From assembly GCA_030431455.1 (NCBI GenBank), contig JAUIJE010000012.1:180148-244147 (forward strand): a stretch of DNA of 64,000 nucleotides. Direction: 5' to 3'. How positions within the stretch are numbered: position 1 is the first letter of the stretch; each line of letters opens with the position of its first letter. The DNA comes from a bacterium (lineage in GTDB: Bacteria > Myxococcota > UBA727 > JAUIJE01). This document shows positions 8,217 through 16,044 of this stretch, piece by piece. The position numbers and the translations under genes are program-made. The notes under the pieces were generated by a model, which was not told where the DNA came from, did no database searches, and saw only the letters and a list, made by a program, of their open reading frames with translations.

Positions 8217-8965
8217 CATTTGCAACGACGAAGACGCGCGGCGCCACCCTCCTGATGCTCGCCGCCCTCGCCGGCACAGGATGCAGCAGCACCAGCGATG
8301 ACGGCACCAGCGAAGAGGACGCCGGGACCGAGCCGGTGGATGAGCCCGGGACCTGCACCGACGGCGAACCCGCGGTGCACATTGGCTACATGGGCGTTTC
8401 GTCTTGTACCGACACCGGCTGTGCCTTTGGCGAAGAAGCCTGCGAGCGCGACGAGCAGTGTTTCTACCCCATGCCCACCGTGGCCACGATGCCGGGCTGG
8501 ATTCGGCCCCAAGGGGGCATCGGCACCCGCTACACCGTGAAGGTGAGCGGGGTCGCGGACGACGACGACAAGTTCGAGAGCGTGCGCACGCTGATGGTGC
8601 TGGACCGGTCGGGGGTCAGCTGCGAGCCCGCGTCATGCCCCGGGCCCGATTGCCCCTGCGACAACGGCACCAACGAGACGTGCCTGACCACCCCCGAGGG
8701 AAGCGAGTGCGCCCAGGTGCTGGCCGACCAGCTCAACCGGACGTTCCCCACCGAGTGCCGGGGGGACAACGCCGTGCATGTCGAAGAAATCCCCATCAAG
8801 TTTGGCGTGGGTTTTCAGCTCAACAGCCTCGATGGCCGCATGTTCGACCTCGAGACCCACGTGACCTACGACGGCGTTCTGTACCGGGCGGGGCCCAACG
8901 AGGTCACCCTCGACGTCGGGGACTTCATCTACCCCGCCAGCTTCGACCCGTTGGGCGAAGGCTGA
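8213..8965 (+). CDS. Hypothetical Cys-rich lipoprotein
   Basis: A 250-residue lipoprotein (AALAGTGC) with a short Asp/Glu linker. About 12 cysteines lie in the first half (CTDTGCAFGEEACERDEQC and CEPASCPGPDCPC), suggesting a disulfide-bonded domain. The second half (VHVEEIPIKFGVGFQLNSLDG) looks beta-rich. No known family. Its ATG overlaps the stop of the propeller gene (ATGA), which points to coupled translation. It converges with the cytochrome-like gene that ends at 8967. Confidence 0.75.
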   Translation: MTFATTKTRGATLLMLAALAGTGCSSTSDDGTSEEDAGTEPVDEPGTCTDGEPAVHIGYMGVSSCTDTGCAFGEEACERDEQCFYPMPTVATMPGWIRPQGGIGTRYTVKVSGVADDDDKFESVRTLMVLDRSGVSCEPASCPGPDCPCDNGTNETCLTTPEGSECAQVLADQLNRTFPTECRGDNAVHVEEIPIKFGVGFQLNSLDGRMFDLETHVTYDGVLYRAGPNEVTLDVGDFIYPASFDPLGEG

Positions 8966-8966
8966 C

Positions 8967-9365
8967 CTACTCGGCGGGCGCCCCGTCTTCGATCCACGCG
9001 CGCAGCAGGTCGACCTCCGCCGGCTCCAGATCGAACCCCACCGGCATCTTGCGCACCGCGCCCTGGGCCTGTTGGGTCACGAGGTAGACCAGGCTGTTGT
9101 CGGGGTCGCCGGGGACCACCCGCACCGTCCCCGGGACCGCCGCGGCGTCGACGTCCACGGTGTTGGCGTAGGCTTGGCCCGCCTCGAGGTTCAGGCCTTG
9201 CGATGGGTTGTCCCCCCCGTGACAGGCGGCGTTGGCACAACGGGGGGTGAACACCGTCTCCTGCACGTTGGCCAGCGTGGGCGCGGGCCCGCAGCCGGCC
9301 AAGGCCGAGGCTGCAGCAGCGAGCAGCAGCATTGTCGGCAGGGGGCGGCGGCGACGGGCGTTCAT
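8967..9365 (-). CDS. Haem-c-like lipoprotein with CX4CH motif
   Basis: A 132-residue lipoprotein (ASALAGC). Near the start of the mature part it has CANAACHGG, a C-x4-C-H variant of the haem-c attachment site, followed by a Met-containing region (RKMPVGFDLEPAEVDLLRAWIEDGA) typical of small cytochromes. It may shuttle electrons at the cell surface. Haem attachment at CX4CH is unproven. It is the last gene of a probable operon after the DUF4215 and multicopper oxidase genes (13-nt gap). A clear AGGAGG precedes the ATG. Confidence 0.7.
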   Translation of the reverse strand: MNARRRRPLPTMLLLAAAASALAGCGPAPTLANVQETVFTPRCANAACHGGDNPSQGLNLEAGQAYANTVDVDAAAVPGTVRVVPGDPDNSLVYLVTQQAQGAVRKMPVGFDLEPAEVDLLRAWIEDGAPAE

Positions 9366-9378
9366 GTGTCCTCCAAGT

Positions 9379-10881
9379 TCAGTCCGCAGGGGTGACCTCG
9401 ACCAAGGCCATCATTCCCGCCTCGGCGTGCTCGAGAATGTGGCAGTGGTACATCCACGTCCCAGGGTTGTCGAAGTAGGTCGCCACCGTCACCGAGCGCC
9501 CCGCGCCGGCAGGCAGCATCACGGTATCGCGCCAACCCGGCTCGTCCGTGGGCGCCCCGTCCCGGGCCACCACCTGGAAGAACTGGCCGTGGAGATGAAA
9601 GGGGTGGCCGTTTTGGGGCATGCGGTTGACGACCCTGATCACCTGAAGCTCGTCCTGGTTCACGTACCAGATTGGCGCCTGATCGAAGGGCGCACCCGCG
9701 ATCTGCATGACGATCTGGCCGCCAATGTTAAACGCCTCCAGCTCCATTGTCTTGTCGATGTCCAACCGGGCGGTGATGGGTTCTGCCGGCAGGTCGAAGG
9801 TGAAGCCGTTGAGGCGGTCAGCGGTCTCGACGGTGCCCGTGGCGTTGACCGTGATCATCTCAAACGGTGAGAGCACAACCTGGCCGGCGTTGTTCTGGGT
9901 CAGCACCAGGCTGTTCATGATGCCGCCGGTGGACCCCGGGGCCAAGCGAACCTCGAGTTCGGCCCGGGCCCCCACCGGCAACGAAAGCTGTTCGATCACA
10001 CGGGTGTCGGCCTGCGGCCAGAGTCCGCCGTCGGCGCCAATCTCTCGAACCTCGAGCCCGGGGAACTCCAGCAACATTTCTCGGGCGTTGGCGGTGTTGA
10101 CCAATCGCCAGCGCTCCACCGCGCCCTCGGCGAGGTCAAACACCAGCGGGTCGGTGCGCCCGTTGATGAGCAGCACGTTGCCGCTGCGGCCATGCACGAT
10201 GTCGGGCCCGGTGGCGGCGTGGGGGGCGATGCTGCCGTCTTCGGCCAAGCGAATGTCGTCGAGAACAAACGCGCGGTCGGTGTCTACTTCGGGGCGGATT
10301 TCGTCGGCTTCGTCGACGATGAACATGCCGTACAGCCCGCGCTCGACCTGGACCTGGGTGCGCATGTGAGGGTGGTACCAGTATGTGCCTGCATCGGGCG
10401 GGACGAATTCGTAAACGAAGGTCTCGCCGGGGGCGATGGCGGGGAGCTCGCCGTGGGCCACGCCGTCCATGCGCCAATCGATGCGGAGCCCGTGCCAGTG
10501 AATGGTGGTGGGCTCGGGGAGGTTGTTGGTGGCGATGATGCGCACCGTTTCGCCCACCCGGGCCCGGAGCAAGGGCCCGGGGATGGTGTCGTTGTAGGCG
10601 TAGACCAACGTGGGGTTGGTGCCGGGGTAGAGCGTCAGTGCCGTTTCATTGATGTCGAGGGTGTACTCGACCACGCCCACCGCGGGGGCTTCGTCTTCCA
10701 TGGGGGAGAGTCCCCACACGTCGGGGAGCGGGCCTTCGGTGGGGGCGGGCTCGGGCTCGGCCACCGGCTCGGGCTCGACGGTGGGTTGGGGCTCTGGCTC
10801 GACCGGGTCGCCAGAGCCGGTGTCGCAAGCGGAAGCACAGGTCAGGAGGGCACACGCGATGCCCCATACGGTCTTGTTCAT
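9379..10881 (-). CDS. Secreted multicopper oxidase
   Basis: A 500-residue lipoprotein (signal ending CASAC, then a Glu/Pro-rich linker to about residue 60). All four copper motifs are present: HWHG at 128-131, YWYHPHM, HPFHLHG from 426, and HCHILEH at 479-485 with the axial Met at 490. This is a complete laccase/CopA-type three-domain enzyme coupling one-electron oxidation of a substrate or Cu(I) to four-electron reduction of oxygen. The chosen ATG 10881 gives a clean signal peptide and lies one base past the previous gene's stop. It is probably in an operon with the DUF4215 and cytochrome-like genes. Confidence 0.93.
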   Translation of the reverse strand: MNKTVWGIACALLTCASACDTGSGDPVEPEPQPTVEPEPVAEPEPAPTEGPLPDVWGLSPMEDEAPAVGVVEYTLDINETALTLYPGTNPTLVYAYNDTIPGPLLRARVGETVRIIATNNLPEPTTIHWHGLRIDWRMDGVAHGELPAIAPGETFVYEFVPPDAGTYWYHPHMRTQVQVERGLYGMFIVDEADEIRPEVDTDRAFVLDDIRLAEDGSIAPHAATGPDIVHGRSGNVLLINGRTDPLVFDLAEGAVERWRLVNTANAREMLLEFPGLEVREIGADGGLWPQADTRVIEQLSLPVGARAELEVRLAPGSTGGIMNSLVLTQNNAGQVVLSPFEMITVNATGTVETADRLNGFTFDLPAEPITARLDIDKTMELEAFNIGGQIVMQIAGAPFDQAPIWYVNQDELQVIRVVNRMPQNGHPFHLHGQFFQVVARDGAPTDEPGWRDTVMLPAGAGRSVTVATYFDNPGTWMYHCHILEHAEAGMMALVEVTPAD

Positions 10882-10882
10882 G

Positions 10883-12124
10883 TCAGTCTCGTTTTCCGGT
10901 GAGGGCGGTTTTTCGTCGACGGGAGAGCCACAGGCAGCCAGCCCACGCCAGGCACCCCGAGAGGGGCCACGAGGCCCGGGGCACGTGTACGGCGCCGCAA
11001 TCCATCGGCTCTTCGTTTGCGTCCCCGGCGTCGGCGCCGACGCCGGCATCGGGGGGCGGCGCCATGCCACTGTCGAGGGTGCCGGCGTCCGGGGCCGCGG
11101 GCACGTCGGGGAGACATTGGCTGTGGTCGGTGGGATCGACGTGGGCGGGCCCGCGGCATTCATCAAACGCGCAGTCGGTCGCGGGGTCGAGAGCCAGGCC
11201 GGGACACGCCGGGTCAGGCGCGCCGCAGCCGCAGTCACATTCGGGGTCGAGCACGTACTCGGGGTTGCAGGTCCAGCCCGGCGGGGTCTCGATCACGCAT
11301 TGGGCATCGCACAGGTCACCGGCGGTGGTGTTGCCGTCGTCGCACTCTTCCGCCCCGACGGCGTACCCGTCGCCGCAGGTGTTGGCCACGCAGGCGGTGT
11401 TGTCGGTGGTGTCCGGCACGAAGGTCAACGTGTCCCACAAGATTTCGCCGTCCTGGTCCACCGCCGCCTCGGGGATGCACCCCAGGGGCAAGCCGTCGCA
11501 GAGCGCGGCGGGGTCTTCACAATCGGCGTCGAGAACACCGCAGCCACAGTCACAGAACATCCCGTCCCCGTACCGACCGTCGACGCAAAATGGCCCAATG
11601 GCACTGGACCATCCCGCGGGGACGGGGATGCAGGTCGTGGGGTCGGCGGTGCAGCTGTAGCCCGCTTCCGGTTTGCATCCCGGGCTGCACCCGTCGTAGG
11701 GCACGGTGTTGCCGTCGTCGCAGGTCTCGAGCGGGCTCTCGACCACCCCGTCGCCGCACCCGGGCAGTTCGCAATAGCCTTGGTCGGAGCAAGCGATGTC
11801 CGCCGGGCAGCCGTACACGACCTGGTTGGGCAGATCGCAGTCGGGGTCAGGGATGCCACATTCACAATCGCAGCCGTCGGCGGCGTTGTAGTAGCTGGGC
11901 TCGCAGGTCCACACCGGGTCGGGAATGGACGCGTCGGGGCCGGAGACCGCGGCGTCGGGGCCGTCGGCGTCGGGGAGGCCCGCGTCCAAGCTCGGGGTGG
12001 CCGCGTCGATCGGCCCGGCGTCGGGGCCGCCGTCCTGGGCCCAAGATCCCGGCGCGGAGGCCAGAGCGGCGAGCAAGAGCCCGGTCGGCATGGCTGCGCG
12101 CGTCGGCAGTAATGTGCGTCTCAT
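10883..12124 (-). CDS. DUF4215 Cys-rich repeat surface protein
   Basis: A 413-residue exported protein. After the signal peptide comes an Asp-Ala-Gly linker, then repeats of the myxobacterial disulfide type (DUF4215), recognisable by CGDGVVE...ETCDDGN and CGDGYAVGAEECDDGN. These are interleaved with CDCGCG segments that resemble calcium- or disulfide-stabilised modules. The C-terminus has a second Asp-Ala linker, a hydrophobic helix and a basic RRRK end, a layout like the MYXO-CTERM sorting signal. It probably sits at the cell surface. The start ATG 12124 is chosen because the signal follows it. The frame upstream is shadow. Confidence 0.85.
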   Translation of the reverse strand: MRRTLLPTRAAMPTGLLLAALASAPGSWAQDGGPDAGPIDAATPSLDAGLPDADGPDAAVSGPDASIPDPVWTCEPSYYNAADGCDCECGIPDPDCDLPNQVVYGCPADIACSDQGYCELPGCGDGVVESPLETCDDGNTVPYDGCSPGCKPEAGYSCTADPTTCIPVPAGWSSAIGPFCVDGRYGDGMFCDCGCGVLDADCEDPAALCDGLPLGCIPEAAVDQDGEILWDTLTFVPDTTDNTACVANTCGDGYAVGAEECDDGNTTAGDLCDAQCVIETPPGWTCNPEYVLDPECDCGCGAPDPACPGLALDPATDCAFDECRGPAHVDPTDHSQCLPDVPAAPDAGTLDSGMAPPPDAGVGADAGDANEEPMDCGAVHVPRASWPLSGCLAWAGCLWLSRRRKTALTGKRD

Positions 12125-12197
12125 GCCTACATCCGTGGCACGCCCGGAAAGGAACGTAAAGGCAGGGGGGTGTGGCATAGTCGTCGACGGAGGCGAG

Positions 12198-13409
12198 ATG
12201 AAATCGATGACGACATGGGCCGGGGCGGCGATGGCCGCGCTCTTGGCCGTCCCCGCTGTGGCCCACATCCAACTCGAGTTGCCGGTGCCCCGGTACCCCG
12301 ACCAAAAAAGCGGCCCCTGCGGCAAGAACAACGATGTCCGCACCGACAACGTCACGACGTTCTTGCCCGGTGAGACCATCACCGTGCGGTGGGCCGAGAC
12401 CATCAACCACCCCGGACACTTCCGCATCTCGTTCGACGCTGATGGGCAGGACAGCTTCTATGTGCCCACCGGGTACGACGACGTGATCACCGATGGGTCC
12501 AACCCGACCATCCTGCTCGACAACATCGCCGACCAGAACGGCGGCATCTATGAAGAGCAGGTGACCCTGCCCAACATCGAGTGCGACAACTGCACGCTTC
12601 AGGTCATTCAGGTGATGACCGACAAGGCGCCCTACGACGTGACCGGCTACTTCGCCACCGGCAACGACCTGTACTACCAGTGTGCGGATTTGGTGCTGGC
12701 CGCGCCCGACGGGCCGGACGCGGGTCTGCCGGACAGTGGCATCGATGCCGGCCCGATCGACGCGGGCGATGGCGACGGCGATGGGGATGGAGACGGTGAC
12801 GGTGACGGCGACGGGGACGGCGACGGGGACGGCGATGGGGACGGCGACGGCGACGGCGATGGGGACGGCGACGGCGACCCGCCTCCGGGGTGCGACGACG
12901 AGTGTTCCTTGATGCAATACACCGCTTGTACGTGTCACCCGAGCGATCCGTGCGGGTGGCAAGCCGACGGCTACTGCGACGCCCTGTGCGGCCGCTGGGC
13001 CAGCCCCACGTTCGACGATGCCGGGGACTGCGCGGCGGCGCCCACGTCGTGCGTGGACCTCTGCGGGGATGAACCTCTGTACGGCGCGCAATGCCAATGC
13101 GACCCTGAATGCGCATCCTACGGGGACTGCTGTGCCGACTACGCCGCCGCGTGCGGGGGCGGTGATGGTGACGGCGACGGCGATGGTGACGGGGACGGCG
13201 ATGGCGATGGCGATGGCGATGGCGACGGTGATGGCGACGGTGATGGCGACGGCGGTGATGGAGACGGTGGCGACGGGGACGGCGACGGCGATGGCGGGGG
13301 CTCGTTCCTCGGCTGCGGCGGGGTCGCGCCCCCCTCGTGGGTGGGGCTGTTGGCCCTGGCCCTGGTGGGGGGCATGTGGACGCGGCGCCGGCGGCGCGCC
13401 GGGCCGTGA
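12198..13409 (+). CDS. SCE4755-type LPMO-like surface protein with GD linkers
   Basis: A 403-residue protein. The signal peptide ends AVA, leaving His23 as the mature N-terminus. A second His lies in NHPGHFRISF (71-74). A free N-terminal His plus an internal His is the copper-binding histidine brace of lytic polysaccharide monooxygenases, and the overall form matches the SCE4755 family known from myxobacteria. A (GD)n linker, a Cys-rich module, a somatomedin-B-like Cys pattern (CQCDPECASYGDCC) and a second GD linker follow. The end has a hydrophobic helix and RRRRRAG, a surface-sorting-like tail. It is divergent from the DUF4215 gene. Confidence 0.85.
   Translation: MKSMTTWAGAAMAALLAVPAVAHIQLELPVPRYPDQKSGPCGKNNDVRTDNVTTFLPGETITVRWAETINHPGHFRISFDADGQDSFYVPTGYDDVITDGSNPTILLDNIADQNGGIYEEQVTLPNIECDNCTLQVIQVMTDKAPYDVTGYFATGNDLYYQCADLVLAAPDGPDAGLPDSGIDAGPIDAGDGDGDGDGDGDGDGDGDGDGDGDGDGDGDGDGDGDGDPPPGCDDECSLMQYTACTCHPSDPCGWQADGYCDALCGRWASPTFDDAGDCAAAPTSCVDLCGDEPLYGAQCQCDPECASYGDCCADYAAACGGGDGDGDGDGDGDGDGDGDGDGDGDGDGDGDGGDGDGGDGDGDGDGGGSFLGCGGVAPPSWVGLLALALVGGMWTRRRRRAGP
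12768..12879. repeat. Gly-Asp coding hexamer repeat (first linker)
   Basis: An array of GGCGAC/GGGGAC/GGCGAT codon pairs inside the LPMO-like gene, encoding a (Gly-Asp)n spacer of about 37 residues. Its six-base unit makes length change in-frame. Confidence 0.9.
13162..13296. repeat. Gly-Asp coding hexamer repeat (second linker)
   Basis: A second GD-coding array in the same gene, with occasional extra Gly codons, separating the somatomedin-B-like module from the membrane tail. Confidence 0.9.
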
Positions 13410-13451
13410 GCGTCGGGTGCTGCGGTCATCGGTCCGCGGGAGCGTGATCGT

Positions 13452-13999
13452 CTAGGGCGCGTCGATGACCGCGCCTTGGACAATCCAGTCGTAGATGCGC
13501 TGCGCCTCGTCGGGCGCGCCCTGTAAAAGCGGCCCTCGGGTTGGCCGAGCGGCATTTCGCGACCGCACTCCAACGAGAAGTCGAGGTCGGCGATCTTGAT
13601 CCAGAGCAGGCTGTTGTCGGGCTCGCCCGGGTCGACCCGGGGGCTGGTCACCGTCGTGCCGTTTTCAAAACAAGTGTTTTGCGGGGGCTGAAAGAGACTG
13701 TCCCCCGCGTGTTCGGGCGTGAGGTCGAGATAGGCCCCGGTGAAGTGGCAGTCGAGACAATGCCCTTGAAAAATGGGCACGATGTCCTGCTGAAACGAGA
13801 CCAGGCCCGCGTCCGCGTCTTGCGCGCCCGCGTCTTGCGCGCCCGCGTCTTGCGCGCCCGCGTCGTGCGCGCCCGCGTCTTGCGCGCCCGCGTCTAGCGC
13901 GCCCGCGTCTTGCGCGCCCGCGTCGCCGGGACCGGCCCCGTCCGGGCACCCGCCCAGGAGCAGCACCAGCCATCCCACGAACCCGACGCGACCCACCAT
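13452..13999 (-). pseudogene. Frameshifted cytochrome-like lipoprotein
   Basis: ATG 13999 follows a perfect AGGAGG. The protein begins MVGRVGFVGWLVLLLGGC (lipoprotein signal), then DAG-rich repeats of a 15-bp unit, then a haem-c-type CLDCH motif and a planctomycete-cytochrome-like body up to MPLGQPEG near 13545. There the frame breaks. In the +1 frame the expected end LQGAPDEAQRIYDWIVQGAVIDAP runs to TAG 13452-13454. The span is 548 nt, one short of 183 codons, so a single missing base in the GGGCC run explains it. It may be an assembly error. The annotated 888-nt open frame across it is not real. Confidence 0.75.
13800..13925. repeat. 15-bp repeat encoding DAGAQ/DAGAH
   Basis: Eight or so tandem 15-bp units of the CGCGCCCGCGTCTTG type. 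Read on the minus strand they encode DAGAQ, DAGAL, DAGAH, the low-complexity linker of the lipoprotein above. Confidence 0.9.
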
Positions 14000-14098
14000 A
14001 CGAACCTCCTGTTCGCAGGGTGCCAAGCCCCGGCCCGCAGGGAAGCGGGGATCCGCGACGAACCGTGTCCGCCTGCGCCGTACAATCGCGCCTGGCCG

Positions 14099-14491
14099 CT
14101 AGGCGCCGCCGGCTTCGCGCGCGCGGATGGCGGCGAGCACATCTGCGACCTCTTGATCGCTGAGCTCGTCGCCGAAGCCGGGCATGCGGATGAACAGCCC
14201 GTGCAACACGACGTCGACGTACTCGTCGTCCGCGTGGGCGTCGCCGCCCCCTTCGCGAAAGTCGGGCGCGCCCATGGTCCCCGCATCGTGGCACTCTGCG
14301 CACGAGGTCTCGTACACGTCCTCGCCCCGCGCAATGCTGCTGCTCCACGCGCTCTCGGTCTCCTGGACCGCCGCGTACAGTCCCACGACGCCGTCGATGC
14401 GATCGCTGTGATCGGTGCCGCCGCACCCGCCGGCCACGGCCACGGCCACGGTCAGGCTGCTCCAGATTGCCCAGGTCCAAGTCACGCGCAT
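14099..14491 (-). CDS. Haem-c lipoprotein
   Basis: A 130-residue lipoprotein (AVAVAGGC) with a classical haem-c site CAECH, followed by an Asp/His-rich loop and MPGFGDELSDQEVADVLAAIRA. In class I cytochrome c the Met after the haem site is the axial ligand, and the final helix is DxExxDVxAYIR-like, as here. It should carry electrons near the membrane. The longer upstream frame is shadow, since the ATG 14491 start opens the signal peptide. It precedes the frameshifted cytochrome-like gene on the same strand, with about 100 bp between. Confidence 0.85.
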   Translation of the reverse strand: MRVTWTWAIWSSLTVAVAVAGGCGGTDHSDRIDGVVGLYAAVQETESAWSSSIARGEDVYETSCAECHDAGTMGAPDFREGGGDAHADDEYVDVVLHGLFIRMPGFGDELSDQEVADVLAAIRAREAGGA

Positions 14492-14555
14492 GGTCACCTC
14501 CGGCCCGAGGCTACCCGTCTGCGATGAACAATTCATTAATGAAATAACCCTGGCC

Positions 14556-15995
14556 TCAGAGCGCGCCCGCCTCCCGGGCGGCCACGAACGCGGCGTGGTC
14601 GGCCACCACCTGGGTCGCGTATTGATCGGCCCACTGCACGATTTCGGTCTCGAACGCGCGCTCGTCAAAACTCTTGAGGATGCGCGTCTCGATCTCGTGG
14701 GGGTCCCCTCCGATTTCGCCCCGCGCGTGCGCGTGGGCCAGGGCCCGGCCGCAGGCCGCGGCGTAGTCGCGGAGCGCCCCCGCGTCGAGCTTGTCGACGT
14801 TGACGCTGGCTTTGTGCGGGCTCCGCTCCCGCACCAAGAACGTCTTGCCGTCGACGACGGTGTGCCCGGAGACGCCGGCGCTGTCCGCGAGCTGGGTGTG
14901 CCGGGCGTGCACCACCCGCTGGGCGTGCTGCAGCCGGGTGTGGAACAGCGATTGGTTCTTGGTCCGGTCGATCACGCTGCGGCCCTCCTCCTTGAACTCG
15001 AGGATCACATCGTCGTCGCCCTTTTTGCTCGGGCCCTCCACGAGCACGTAGTAGCGCGCCTTGTCGAGCGCGCCGGTGCCGCTGTTCTTCTTGATCGCGA
15101 CGTCCTTCACCACCGGGCGTTTGCCCGTCGACGTCAGCCCGTTGACCAAGCGCAGGTTGTTCGCATCGCGCACCGCGCGCAACGCGAAGGCGAAGGCCGG
15201 CGCGCGGTCGGACACCGGGGTCAGGTCCTCACTCGACACGAAGCGTCCGTCGTCGACGAAGCGCTCCAGCAGGCCGTCGCGGTCTTTCTTGGCCGCCTTC
15301 TTAAACAGGTCTTCGATCACCGCGGGGGCGTTCTTCTTGTCGAACGCGGGCGCCTCCTCGTCGTGGTTCTTGGCGAACTCCTGCAGGCCGTCGACGTAGC
15401 CGTCGACAAAGGCGTCCACCGCCGCGGCCTTGTCGTCGTCGGACATCCCGCGTTGGTGGGCGAGCAGGTCGAAGCCCACCGCGCCGCGCCGCACATCGAA
15501 GGTGAACGGCCCCGGCGTGGCCTCATCAAAATCGTTCACCCCGAACTGGAGCGCACCGTGCGCGTCGGTGACGATGCCGAAGTTCTCGGGGTGTACGTCC
15601 CCGTTGAGCAGCACGTGGGGCGCGGTGGTGTCGAGGCCGGCGAGGTCCCGGTAGAACACCGCCGCGGTCCCCCGAAAGAACACAAAGGCATTGTCCTCGA
15701 GCTTTTTCAGTTTGGCCGCCACCCCCTCGGGGTTGTCGACCCGGGCCGCGGCGTGGTCCGCCCACAGCACCGAGACCACGTGGGCGCGCCGGGCGCCCTC
15801 ATCCAGCGACAGCGGGTGCCCCGCCCCCGGCCGCTCGACGAAGCCGGGGCTGCGTTCGTACCGCGTGCCCGGGGCGAGCCCCGGGGGTGAACCGGTCTCG
15901 ACCGTCGTCGGGGTCGTCCCCGGCCCTGCGGCGGGACCGGGCGCGGCCACCGGCTTGCGCCGCGGCACGTTCGGTCGGGGGCCCACCTTGGTCAT
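14556..15995 (-). CDS. DUF2252 family protein
   Basis: A 479-residue protein with the features of DUF2252: LLNGDVHPENFGIV (kinase-like HxxNxG loop), FGVNDFDEATPGPF (DFD-like), FDLLAHQRGMS, and the C-terminal RxLAxAHA segment (CGRALAHAHARGEIGGDPHEIETRI). The family has a kinase-like fold of unknown function, and the sequence here agrees with it in length and motif order. No signal peptide, so it is cytoplasmic. An N-terminal Pro-rich stretch of about 40 residues precedes the domain. Confidence 0.85.
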   Translation of the reverse strand: MTKVGPRPNVPRRKPVAAPGPAAGPGTTPTTVETGSPPGLAPGTRYERSPGFVERPGAGHPLSLDEGARRAHVVSVLWADHAAARVDNPEGVAAKLKKLEDNAFVFFRGTAAVFYRDLAGLDTTAPHVLLNGDVHPENFGIVTDAHGALQFGVNDFDEATPGPFTFDVRRGAVGFDLLAHQRGMSDDDKAAAVDAFVDGYVDGLQEFAKNHDEEAPAFDKKNAPAVIEDLFKKAAKKDRDGLLERFVDDGRFVSSEDLTPVSDRAPAFAFALRAVRDANNLRLVNGLTSTGKRPVVKDVAIKKNSGTGALDKARYYVLVEGPSKKGDDDVILEFKEEGRSVIDRTKNQSLFHTRLQHAQRVVHARHTQLADSAGVSGHTVVDGKTFLVRERSPHKASVNVDKLDAGALRDYAAACGRALAHAHARGEIGGDPHEIETRILKSFDERAFETEIVQWADQYATQVVADHAAFVAAREAGAL

Positions 15996-16044
15996 GGGCC
16001 ATCTTAGCCGGCGTCATGCCGGCACACCACACCGGCCTCGCCGG

